From: JBKHDT01 sp046541195
GTDB lineage: Bacteria; Pseudomonadota; Gammaproteobacteria; Halothiobacillales; Halothiobacillaceae
Assembly (NCBI GenBank): GCA_046541195.1
Contig: JBKHDT010000026.1
Span: 1-29,803, forward strand
Direction of reading: 5' to 3'
DNA length: 29,803 bases
Shown here: piece by piece, positions 18,501-24,952 of the stretch
Position numbering within the stretch: position 1 is the first letter of the stretch
How the letters are laid out: the number at the start of each line of letters is the position of its first letter
Notes under the pieces: model-generated
The model's database searches: none
What the model saw: only the letters and a program-made list of their open reading frames with translations
What the model was told of the DNA's origin: nothing
Made by a program: the position numbers and the translations under genes

Positions 18501-18715
18501 AGTTCGCGTTCCAGGGGACGAATCAGCAGTCGCTCGCTGTCCTCTGGGGAGATTCCCGGATAGGTTGCCGTCACGAAAAACAGCGGGATGTCGATGTCCG
18601 GCGCTGCTTCCTTGGCAATGTGGACATAGGCCAGGCCACCGGCGCACAGCAGCGCCAGCAGCACGAGCAGAACGGTGCGGGCACGGGCGAACGCTAAAGC
18701 GATCATGGCGCTCAT
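15521..18715 (-). CDS. RND-family efflux transporter permease subunit
   Basis: A 1064-residue inner-membrane transporter of the AcrB/CusA superfamily with 12 expected helices and two large periplasmic loops. It has the N-terminal helix 'TVLLVLLALLCAGGLAYV', the 'FFVTATYPGISPEDSE' porter-domain start, and repeat-half similarity ('VLTAILLVMLTIVAALGG' and 'LVALALMILILVTQFDS'). In TM4 the proton-relay motif is 'GMLVDGAIVMVE': the first Asp (398) is kept, but the second position, Asp in AcrB, is Gly, as in heavy-metal-type pumps. Substrate cannot be inferred. The start at 18715 overlaps the fusion-protein stop by 4 bases (ATGA). No outer-membrane TolC-like gene is in the window, so a channel must come from elsewhere. 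The stop overlaps the zorA-like start by 4 bases. Confidence 0.92.
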   Translation of the reverse strand: MSAMIALAFARARTVLLVLLALLCAGGLAYVHIAKEAAPDIDIPLFFVTATYPGISPEDSERLLIRPLERELQTLDGLKQLTGSAGEGFAMIRLEFEAGHDNRRALADVREQVDLARPELPPGTDEPQVMEVDLSMFPVLTAALHGPVPERTLVQTARQLRDRLEAIPGVLGVVIGGDREDVLEVVVDPLTMETYGLPYQELVAAVERNNRLIAAGALDTGAGRIALKVPGVIESVEDVLDLPVMAEDGTVVTFGEIATARRVFKDPQSFARVDGQPAVSLEIRKRAGANILDTVAAAREVIEAERARWPGGLEVTYLQDEARDVRDLLTDLENNVLTAILLVMLTIVAALGGRSSWLVGLAIPGAFLTGILLLYLMGVTLNIVVLFSLILVVGMLVDGAIVMVEQADRYLAAGQDSRSAFRAAAQRMAWPIASSVATTLAVFVPMLFWPGVVGEFMFYLPLTVIVTLLASLAMALIFIPVLGGLLGAREASRPEQVARILAAEEGRFAKLNGGTGLYLRTLGWCLRHPVLTLLLAVTVTAAMFQAYGQHGRGIDFFPSVEPRFAQVQIQARGDLSIHEADALVRDVQDRLLGHPEIRSIYARTIGSQRDRLSEGLPEDVIGLVQLEFIDWDRRRPATEILDELRGQTADMPGVRLQFMVQEGGPGQGRPVEIELTAADGNLPLSTLEETVHHVREGMAQVGGFIDIEDNRAPPGIEMRLRIDHREAARHGADLSLLGNAVQMLTQGLQLGDYRPDDADEEVEIRVRFPYDSRHLAQLMNLRVPTQAGLVPIRNFVEIEPARKVGTLSRIDGRRSLTIEADVVAGALVDDRTRALQRWLDDNPTPESVQVHFRGEAEEQQEASRFLSAAFLVALALMILILVTQFDSLHQALLVLTAIIFSTGGVLLGLLLRQEPFSIVMSGIGVIALAGVVVNNNIVLIDTFNVLRARGIAPVEAALRTGAQRLRPVLLTSVTTILGLLPMVFALTIDLVGRDFSIGAPSTQYWVQLATAIAGGLLVATPLTLLFTPTMLAWAQRRTTENRHTGQPEPDLAARPATPGRTRKP

Positions 18716-19818
18716 GGCCGCCCCGGAGCGTCTTGTTCCTTCGCGATGGACACCGGGTCCCCGTCGGTGACGAAACCCTGGCCCATCGTGATCAGCCGCG
18801 CCTCGTCGGGCAGGCCGCGAACCCACAGCCGGTCGGTCTCGGCGCGGACCGGCTCGATGACGACCAGCCTCGCCCGGGGCTGGTCCTGATCGTCCGTCTC
18901 GACGATCTTGACGCCGAGCCGGCCACGGTCATCCTGGGTGATCAGTGCCGGCGAGATCGCGTGTGCCTGAACCCGTTCGACCGGAATGCGCACGGTCACG
19001 CTGATCCCCGCCGGAATCGCATGATCCGGGTTGGGCAGCCTGATCTCGGCACGGAAGGTACGTGTCTGCCGGTTCGCCTGCCTGGAAACAAAGATCACTT
19101 CCCCGGTGCGCTGGCGCCCGTCAAGGAATTCGATTCTTGCCTTCTGGCCGACCCGGACCTCGTGTATCCGTTGCTGCGCAATGTCCACCACGGCGCGCAG
19201 CGGATCGTTGTCGACGAGGCGCGCCAGCCGTTCGCCGGGCTGCACGAAGTCCCCCTGCCGCGCGTTCAGCCTGTCGAGTACGCCGTCGATGGTCGCGCGA
19301 ATCCTGGTGTGTTCGATTTCCAGCTCGATCGACTCGCGCGCCGCCCGTGCCGCTTCCAGTTCCGCGCGGGCCGCATCGACGCGAAGCCGGGACTGGAAGC
19401 CGTCATCCGCCAGCCGCTGCGCTGCCTGGTAGTCGCTTTTGGCCTGGGCGACTGCCGCTTCGGCCTGGCGCAGGCGCGCCTCGCGATCGTCGAGTGCCAG
19501 TTCGAGGATCAGGTCGCCCCTGAAAAGCGTTTCGCCTTCGCGAACCGGCTCCCGGGCGACTTCACCGCCGGTCTTGGCGCGCAGGTCGACGACTTGCTCG
19601 GGGCGCAGTTCCCCGTGGGCGGTCACGATGCGATCAATCGCCTGCGCGCTGGACCACTGCACACCCACGGACACGGCAGGCGACCTCGGCTCCGGTGGGG
19701 CGTGCTCGTCGTCAGCATTTTTCCGGGTCACGCCGGTCACGATCCACACGGCGACCAAAAGGGCCACCGCAAGCACGGCGATTGTCGATCGATGGCGTTG
19801 CAGGAAAGGTGGGCGCAT
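18712..19818 (-). CDS. RND efflux periplasmic adaptor (membrane-fusion protein)
   Basis: A 368-residue HlyD/AcrA-type adaptor, first gene of the five-gene operon. A single N-terminal helix 'STIAVLAVALLVAVWIVTG' (about residues 11-29) anchors it without a clear lipobox. After it come the lipoyl half-motifs ('DLRAKTGGEVAREPVREGETLFRGDLILEL' region and 'IDGVLDRLNARQGDFVQPGERL' region) flanking a helical hairpin at about 108-158, then the beta-barrel ('GQKARIEFLDGR...GEVIFVSRQANRQTRTF'). It links the RND permease to an outer-membrane channel in the periplasm. No strong ribosome-binding site precedes the ATG at 19818, and the leftward promoter is not obvious. Confidence 0.9.
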   Translation of the reverse strand: MRPPFLQRHRSTIAVLAVALLVAVWIVTGVTRKNADDEHAPPEPRSPAVSVGVQWSSAQAIDRIVTAHGELRPEQVVDLRAKTGGEVAREPVREGETLFRGDLILELALDDREARLRQAEAAVAQAKSDYQAAQRLADDGFQSRLRVDAARAELEAARAARESIELEIEHTRIRATIDGVLDRLNARQGDFVQPGERLARLVDNDPLRAVVDIAQQRIHEVRVGQKARIEFLDGRQRTGEVIFVSRQANRQTRTFRAEIRLPNPDHAIPAGISVTVRIPVERVQAHAISPALITQDDRGRLGVKIVETDDQDQPRARLVVIEPVRAETDRLWVRGLPDEARLITMGQGFVTDGDPVSIAKEQDAPGRP

Positions 19819-20224
19819 GGTTGTACTGCTTGTCGATTGCCGGACCCGGATTTAGCCGGACCCTGTCGGGGGGCGACCCCATGGCACCCGGCGCATCATC
19901 AGACCGGCGCGACCGGAGCGCAGGGGACAGGGCTTCGTACCGGGCTTGCCAACGAATACCCCTGGTCGTGTACCGCTGCCCGGGAAAGCAGCACTGGGCA
20001 GGCACAGGGCGCGCTGGATCGGTGCACGGCGTCAAAGTTGTGTGCATGAGCCTGGCATCATACCCGAATGCCCCGGGAATCATGCGCCTTCGAGGGCGGC
20101 TCCCGTGGGTGCTGTCCGCCGCATCCGGGTCATTCATCCGGGCCGCCCGTTGCCGGGGGCCGTGCTTGAAAAAGACACGATTCCGGCGGCTTGCCGGACC
20201 TGGGTATCAGGTTGTTCTAATATA

Positions 20225-20239
20225 AGCATTATGAATGCT
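20225..20239. promoter_or_regulatory. Palindrome AGCATT-ATG-AATGCT, candidate operator
   Basis: A perfect 6-bp inverted repeat with a 3-base centre in the divergent gap, immediately downstream of an AT-rich TAATATAA. Size and symmetry fit a dimeric repressor site, and it could serve either neighbouring operon. No regulator gene is adjacent. Confidence 0.45.
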
Positions 20240-20343
20240 ACCATACGAATTCCAGTCGGTTCTGCGCGCCCAGATCCGTGTCGCGGCTGTCCAATGCACC
20301 GGACGTGGTGGCGGGTTCGCAAGGCCGGTTTGATTTGCCTGGC

Positions 20344-20372
20344 TTGACTGGCCCGTATCGGGCCGGGTTACA
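20344..20372 (+). promoter_or_regulatory. Candidate promoter with palindromic spacer
   Basis: TTGACT (20344-20349) and GTTACA (20367-20372) are separated by 17 bases. The spacer contains the perfect inverted repeat GGCCCG-TAT-CGGGCC (20350-20364), where a bound repressor would block polymerase. The predicted leader before the ATG at 20411 is about 30 bases. Confidence 0.45.
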
Positions 20373-20410
20373 GGACCGGGCGACACAACGGATTGCTCAA
20401 GGAGGCAGCC

Positions 20411-21616
20411 ATGCTGAAGAAATCACTCGGAGAAACCTACAACCCGATGTTCTTTCTCGCGGCCCTGGGGGCCGGCGGGCTCTCGGTGTCGTTTTTCGTG
20501 TACCTGATGTTCATGGTGCCGCATCCGGACACCCCCATGGTCACCTTCAATCATCTGTGGCCGATCCTGACCGGCGAGGCGCTGCTGCCCGCGGCGCTGG
20601 TGGCGGTGGCCATCGCGGGCATGCTGGTGTTCGGTTACTTCCACTTCCGGCTGCTGTGGTGGAACCTGTCGGAATACCGGCTGTTCCGGCGCACGGCGGC
20701 ATTCGAGACCCTGTGCAAGTCGAACGCGGAGATCAGCCTGATGGCGATTCCGTTGACGCTGGCGATGACCATCAACGTCCTGTTCGCATTGGGGGCGGCA
20801 CTGGTTCCGAATCTCTGGCTGATCGTCGAGTACCTGTTTCCCTTTGCGTTGATCGGCTTCCTGGCCGTGGGCGTGTACGCCATGCGCATTCTCGGCGTCT
20901 ATTTCGTCCGGCTGTTTGTGCACGCCGAGTTCGACTTCTCGAAGAACAACTCCCTCGCCCCGATGGTGGCGATCTTCGCGCTGTCCATGATCGCGGTCGG
21001 GCTGGCCGCACCGGGTGCCATGAGTGCCAATCCTGCCATCAATGCGACCGGGATCGCCTTCTCGGTGTTCTTCGCGACGGTCGCGGTTCTGCTGATGGTG
21101 GTCAAGCTGGTGCTCGGCTTCGATGCGATGCTCCGTCACGGGGTGCGGGAGGAGGCCGCCGGCAGCCTGTGGATCATGATCCCCATCATGACCCTGCTCG
21201 GCATCACCTATGTGCGGCTGATCCACGGGCTTGATCATGGCTTCGGGGACCCGGTCAATCCGGCCGGCATGTTCGTCGTCATGGCGGCGGTGCTCTCGGT
21301 ACAGGTGCTCTTTGGCCTGATTGGCTACGCGGTCATGAAGGAGCTGGGGTACTTTCGCGATTACGTCAACGGGGACAAGGCCAACGCCGGGGCCTTCGCG
21401 CTGATCTGCCCGGGCGTTGCCTTCTTTGTGTTTGGCGTGTTCTTCGTGACCTTTGCGCTGCTGGGCAACGATCTGATCGAGAAGTTCTCGATCACCTATT
21501 ACCTGTTCCTGATCCCCTTCGTGCTGGTACAGCTCAAGACCATTCAGGTGTTTTTCAGGCTTCGTCAGCGCCTGCTGGTCGCGGATTCCGCCACGCAGAC
21601 GGTAACGGCGCGGTAG
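20411..21616 (+). CDS. Multi-pass membrane protein of uncertain family (SLAC1/TDT-like or TsoY-like)
   Basis: A 401-residue protein with about ten hydrophobic helices and few soluble stretches. It starts 'MLKKSLGETYNPMFFLAALG' with 'AGGLSVSFFVYLMFMVPHP' in the first helix. Later features are 'GYFHFRLLWWNL', 'FVRLFVHAEFDFSKNNSLAP', 'WIMIPIMTLLGITYVRLIHGLDHGF' and a final 'SITYYLFLIPFVLVQLKT'. The ten-helix layout and conserved Phe/Gly-rich helices recall the SLAC1/TehA (TDT) carrier fold. The N-terminal pattern also reminds me of the TsoY family, sometimes a selenoprotein family, but I cannot confirm either, and no in-frame TGA is present. The start is fixed by AAGGAGG at 20399-20405, five bases before ATG. 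It stands alone, with its own candidate promoter. Confidence 0.7.
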   Translation: MLKKSLGETYNPMFFLAALGAGGLSVSFFVYLMFMVPHPDTPMVTFNHLWPILTGEALLPAALVAVAIAGMLVFGYFHFRLLWWNLSEYRLFRRTAAFETLCKSNAEISLMAIPLTLAMTINVLFALGAALVPNLWLIVEYLFPFALIGFLAVGVYAMRILGVYFVRLFVHAEFDFSKNNSLAPMVAIFALSMIAVGLAAPGAMSANPAINATGIAFSVFFATVAVLLMVVKLVLGFDAMLRHGVREEAAGSLWIMIPIMTLLGITYVRLIHGLDHGFGDPVNPAGMFVVMAAVLSVQVLFGLIGYAVMKELGYFRDYVNGDKANAGAFALICPGVAFFVFGVFFVTFALLGNDLIEKFSITYYLFLIPFVLVQLKTIQVFFRLRQRLLVADSATQTVTAR

Positions 21617-21636
21617 TCCCGCCCGCGTGCGCCGTC

Positions 21637-21684
21637 GCCGGGCTGCCAAGGACAGGGACTGCGCCTGCTGACTTGGCGCCCGGC
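21637..21684. terminator. Imperfect hairpin after the membrane-protein gene
   Basis: Arms 21637-21650 and 21672-21684 pair over 13 bp with one bulged base and a 21-nt loop, 20 bases past the stop codon. There is no T-run, so it is a weak or rho-assisted terminator at best. Confidence 0.35.
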
Positions 21685-22228
21685 CTGCCGTTCGCCCGGC
21701 AGTTCATGAAACCAGGACGCTCAAGCCATTGCCCGGGGGCACGTTCACCTTGCGTCCGGCATGTTCGCGCCACGCTGCCAGGATGAATTGATCACGGCGC
21801 GGCACCTTGAGTGGTGCCCGCCCGACCACTGATCCATGGTCACCCGGCGCGTTGACTTGATTGCCCGCGGACCAACCGATCTGGTTGCTTCCTGGCGCCT
21901 GCCCGGGATCGGCCAGGTCGCCGAAACGGCAAGTCACCGGCAAGCGACGATGGCCGGCCTGCCAAGCGCCCGGATTGTGCCTGAGTCGTGACTCATGCAG
22001 GATGTGACCGAGAATCGCTCCCGGGGCGGGCGCAATGGCATGCACCGGTATCAAGCCGCATGAGGATGGCCACCCGGGCAGGCCCGCTCCGTCCGTGGCA
22101 GGTACGCGCTTGAGGTCTGGGGGCGCTCGAAAAGCCACAATGCGGTTCTGCAAGTGTTTTTGGGGAATCCGGGCATGAATGCTCCAGGTCCCCGACTGGG
22201 GTCTGGATACCCAGGCTGGCGACCGTGC

Positions 22229-22258
22229 GCGCCCCGCGGTGTGTCGTGCGCGGGGCGC
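22229..22258. terminator. GC-rich stem-loop upstream of pstS
   Basis: GCGCCCCGCG (22229-22238) and CGCGGGGCGC (22249-22258) form a perfect 10-bp stem with a 10-nt loop. No T-run follows on either strand. It may insulate pstS from upstream transcription. Confidence 0.45.
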
Positions 22259-22288
22259 ATCAAGCCTTGGGCCCCTCCCCAAACACGG

Positions 22289-22302
22289 TGTCATTTTGTC
22301 AT
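22289..22302 (+). promoter_or_regulatory. TGTCAT direct repeat upstream of pstS, possible Pho-box variant
   Basis: TGTCAT occurs twice within 14 bases (22289-22294 and 22297-22302). PhoB boxes are direct repeats of CTGTCAT, but with 11-base periodicity; here it is 8, so the match is only partial. Location about 100 bases before pstS fits a phosphate-starvation site. Confidence 0.35.
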
Positions 22303-22404
22303 CAGCGTGAAACACGGGCGGCCTAGCCTGATGGCGCCTGGGATTTGGTCGTGCAAACCCGGCATAGATAGCATCTTTTACACTTTCAAGGGGTTAGTTC
22401 AGCA

Positions 22405-23439
22405 ATGAAAGTCAAGTTCAGCAAGGTTGCAGCCGCCGTCATCGCCGCCGGTTCCATCGCCGCCACCGCACCTGCCATGGCGCGTGACACCATTCAGATC
22501 GCCGGCTCGTCCACGGTCCTGCCGTTCGCCTCCATCGTGGCCGAAGAATTCGGCAACGCCTACGCCGAGTTCAATACCCCGACGGTAGGTTCCGGTGGTT
22601 CCTCCGGCGGTCTGCGTCAGTTCTGCCAGGGCACCGGCACCAACACCATCGATGTGGCGAACGCCTCTCGTGCCATCAAGGAAAAAGAGATCAAGGCCTG
22701 CGCAGAAAAAGGCGTTGAGAAGATCATCGAAGTGCAGATCGGCTACGACGGCATCGTGTTCGCTTCGAATGCCGACAGCGGCAGCTTCGCCCTGGAGCCG
22801 CACCACGTCTTCCTGGCTCAGGCAGCCAAGATTCCGATGGATGGCAAGATGGTCGACAACCCGCACACCCGCTGGTCAGAGATCGACTCCAGCCTGCCGG
22901 ACCAGGAGATCACCCTGGCCATCCCGGGCACCAACCACGGTACCCGTGAAGTCTACGAAGAGAAGGTCGTCATCCCGGGCTGCAAGAGCATGCCGGGCGT
23001 GAAGGACATGGCCAAGGACGAGATGAAGAACTTCTGTCTGGACATGCGCACTGATGGCCGCGTGATCGAGATCGCCGGCGACTACACCGAGACCCTCGGC
23101 CGTCTTGAGTCGAACAAGGATGCCGTTGGCGTCTTCGGCCTGTCGTTCTACGACCAGAACCGTGACCGCCTGCAGGTAGCCACCGTAGAAGGCGTCACCC
23201 CGTCTCTGGATACCATCATCTCCGGTGAGTACCCGGTTTCCCGCCCGCTGTTCTTCTACGTGAAGGGTGAGCACATCGGCGTGGTCCCCGGCCTGAAGGA
23301 GTACGCCCTGTACTTCGTCAACGAGGCGGTTTCCGGTTTCGGCAGCCCGCTTGAAAGTGCTGGCCTGATCCCGCTGAGTGACGACGAGCGTGCGGAAATC
23401 ACCGCCAATATCGAGGCCGAGAAGGTCGTTTCCAAGTAA
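22405..23439 (+). CDS. pstS: Phosphate ABC transporter substrate-binding protein PstS
   Basis: A 344-residue periplasmic binding protein that captures inorganic phosphate for PstCAB. The signal peptide (residues 1-26) has a KxK start, an alanine-rich core and AMA cleavage before RDT. Phosphate-binding elements include 'IAGSSTVLPF' (GSSTV at 34-38), 'VGSGGSSGGLRQFC' (62-74), 'TIDVANASRA' (Asp83) and 'GTNHGTRE' (175-182). The last motif, rather than the SGTS type of E. coli PstS, marks the large PstS family used by many marine and halophilic gammaproteobacteria. AAGGGG lies about 12 bases before the ATG. It is first in its operon, with two hairpins after its stop that may stabilise its message over that of the permeases. 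Confidence 0.94.
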   Translation: MKVKFSKVAAAVIAAGSIAATAPAMARDTIQIAGSSTVLPFASIVAEEFGNAYAEFNTPTVGSGGSSGGLRQFCQGTGTNTIDVANASRAIKEKEIKACAEKGVEKIIEVQIGYDGIVFASNADSGSFALEPHHVFLAQAAKIPMDGKMVDNPHTRWSEIDSSLPDQEITLAIPGTNHGTREVYEEKVVIPGCKSMPGVKDMAKDEMKNFCLDMRTDGRVIEIAGDYTETLGRLESNKDAVGVFGLSFYDQNRDRLQVATVEGVTPSLDTIISGEYPVSRPLFFYVKGEHIGVVPGLKEYALYFVNEAVSGFGSPLESAGLIPLSDDERAEITANIEAEKVVSK

Positions 23440-23464
23440 GTCGTCTTGCTGATGGCATGACGCA

Positions 23465-23531
23465 GGCCGGGGCGGTTCCAGCCCCGGCCCACAGATTTCC
23501 GATGACTGGCACGTCCTCCGGGCGTGCCGGT
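23465..23531. repeat. Two tandem hairpins between pstS and pstC
   Basis: First stem GGCCGGGGC (23465-23473) with GCCCCGGCC (23481-23489), 9 perfect bp and a 7-nt loop. Second stem ACTGGCACG (23505-23513) with CGTGCCGGT (23523-23531), 9 bp with one G-U pair. Neither has a T-run. They look like intercistronic hairpins that protect the pstS message or partly end transcription. Confidence 0.65.
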
Positions 23532-23554
23532 TGTCAAACGGGTTCGGAAGCATC

Positions 23555-24937
23555 ATGAATACACTTGTCGTGCTCGCCATCATCCTCGCCGTGATGGCCA
23601 TTGCGTACCAGTTCGGCACCGGGAAGGCCCGACGCGCGCAGGCTGCCACGGCAGACGGGCGTGCGCACTCCCGACCGGTCTACCACGGCATGAAGCTGGC
23701 CTTCTGGGCAGGCTTCCCCGCAGTTGCACTGTTTGTGGTGTGGAATGCCTTCCAGCCGAACGTGATCGACGCAATCGTTCTCGATTCCGTACCCTCCGAA
23801 GTGGCCGAGCAAATGGACGCGGTGGACGAGCGCAATGCCCTTCAGCGCATCTACAACCTGTCCACCGATTTCGGGGTGGCGGACCAGGCGAAGGAGTGGG
23901 AGGTCGAGGCCGCTGAAACCATGAAGGGGCTCCGGCAGCTGGGCTACACGCTGCTGGCCGGGCTGATGGCCGCCTCTGCGCTGATTGCCTTTCTGGTGCT
24001 CTATCCGCGCATCTCCCCTGCAGGACGGGCGCGAAACCATGTCGAGCGAATTGTCCGGGTCGTCCTGATTCTCTGCTCCACCGTGGCCATCCTGACCACG
24101 CTTGGCATTGTGCTTTCACTGCTTGGCGAGACAATCCGCTTTTTCCAGTACATCCCGGCGGCCGACTTTTTCTTCGGCACGACGTGGAACCCGCGATTCG
24201 TCACCGTGGGTGCGGAGGAGCAGGGGCGGTTCGGCATGCTGCCGCTGGCTGTGGGCACATTCCTGATCGCGCTGATCGCCTTGCTGGTGGCCGTGCCGAT
24301 TGGCCTGATGACCGCGATCTACCTGTCGGAATACTCGCCGGGCTGGTTCCGGGCGGGGGCCAAACCGGTACTCGAAGTGCTGGCCGGCATCCCGACGATC
24401 GTGTACGGATTCTTTGCCCTGATCACGGTTGGGCCGTTTCTGCAGTCGGTCGGCGCGCTCGTCGGCCTGGATATCCGGGCCACCTCGGCGCTGACCGCCG
24501 GCGTAGTCATGGGGATCATGTTGATCCCGTTCATCTCATCCCTGTCCGACGACATCATCACGCAGGTGCCCCGGTCGATGCGTGACGGCTCGCTGGCGTT
24601 GGGCGCGACGCGCTCGGAAACCATTACCAAGGTCGTGCTTCTGGCGGCTTTGCCGGGGATCGCGGGCGCCATCCTGCTGGCCGCCAGTCGCGCCATCGGC
24701 GAGACGATGATCGTGGTCCTGGCGGCGGGCAACGCACCGGTCCTCACGGGCAACCCCTTCGAGGCGGTGAGCACCTTCACCGTGACCATTGTCAACCAGT
24801 TGACCGGGGACAACGACTTTGCCAGTCCCCAGTCGCTGGTCGCTTTCGCACTGGGCCTGACCCTGTTCGTCATTACCCTGCTGCTCAACGTCGCCGCACT
24901 GATGATCGTCCGGCGTTTCCGTGAACAGTACGAATAA
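23555..24937 (+). CDS. pstC: Phosphate ABC transporter permease PstC (long form)
   Basis: A 460-residue inner-membrane permease. Compared with E. coli PstC (about 320 residues) it has an N-terminal extension: helix 1-20, a basic cytoplasmic loop, helix 48-64, a charged, probably periplasmic segment (about 66-127), and helix 131-150. The transport core follows, with 'FFQYIPAADFFFGTTWNP' (196-212), 'GMLPLAVGTFLIALIALLVA' and the ABC-contact loop later in 'SMRDGSLALGATRSETITKV'. The core forms the phosphate channel with PstA. The start is ATG at 23555; a TTG 24 bases earlier is in frame but lies in the hairpin. Extended PstC forms are known in several proteobacteria. PstA follows after 15 bases. 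Confidence 0.92.
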   Translation: MNTLVVLAIILAVMAIAYQFGTGKARRAQAATADGRAHSRPVYHGMKLAFWAGFPAVALFVVWNAFQPNVIDAIVLDSVPSEVAEQMDAVDERNALQRIYNLSTDFGVADQAKEWEVEAAETMKGLRQLGYTLLAGLMAASALIAFLVLYPRISPAGRARNHVERIVRVVLILCSTVAILTTLGIVLSLLGETIRFFQYIPAADFFFGTTWNPRFVTVGAEEQGRFGMLPLAVGTFLIALIALLVAVPIGLMTAIYLSEYSPGWFRAGAKPVLEVLAGIPTIVYGFFALITVGPFLQSVGALVGLDIRATSALTAGVVMGIMLIPFISSLSDDIITQVPRSMRDGSLALGATRSETITKVVLLAALPGIAGAILLAASRAIGETMIVVLAAGNAPVLTGNPFEAVSTFTVTIVNQLTGDNDFASPQSLVAFALGLTLFVITLLLNVAALMIVRRFREQYE

Positions 24938-24952
24938 GCCGAGTAACCGAAG

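Larger units (their letters stand above)
19819..20410. other. Divergent intergenic region between RND-Zor operon and membrane-protein gene
   Basis: About 590 bases with no convincing gene. It must hold the leftward promoter of the RND-Zor operon (only a weak TAAAT-type -10 seen on the minus strand near 19850) and the rightward promoter of the membrane-protein gene (candidate at 20344-20372). A perfect AGCATT-N3-AATGCT palindrome lies at 20225-20239 beside an AT-rich patch, unusual in this GC-rich sequence. Confidence 0.55.
21617..22404. other. Long intergenic region upstream of pstS
   Basis: Nearly 790 bases without a confident gene, less GC-biased than the flanking genes. It contains an imperfect hairpin just after the membrane-protein gene (21637-21684), a GC-rich hairpin (22229-22258), a TGTCAT direct repeat (22289-22302) upstream of pstS, and a leftward open frame of about 200 codons (22315-21704). 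The last 40 or so codons of that frame have a gene-like codon pattern but no recognisable family. Confidence 0.5.

Noticed and set aside
15587..18697. A rightward open frame of over 1000 codons opposite the RND permease gene
   Set aside because: It is antisense to a clear RND transporter, is rich in Q, H, D, G and R as expected for a GC-rich shadow frame, and has no family features.
19695..20225. A rightward open frame of about 175 codons starting opposite the fusion-protein gene
   Set aside because: It begins antisense to the adaptor gene and continues into a region with regulatory palindromes; no domain features.
22289..22302. A canonical PhoB box upstream of pstS
   Set aside because: The repeats are TGTCAT, but spaced by 8 instead of 11 bases; kept only as a possible variant.
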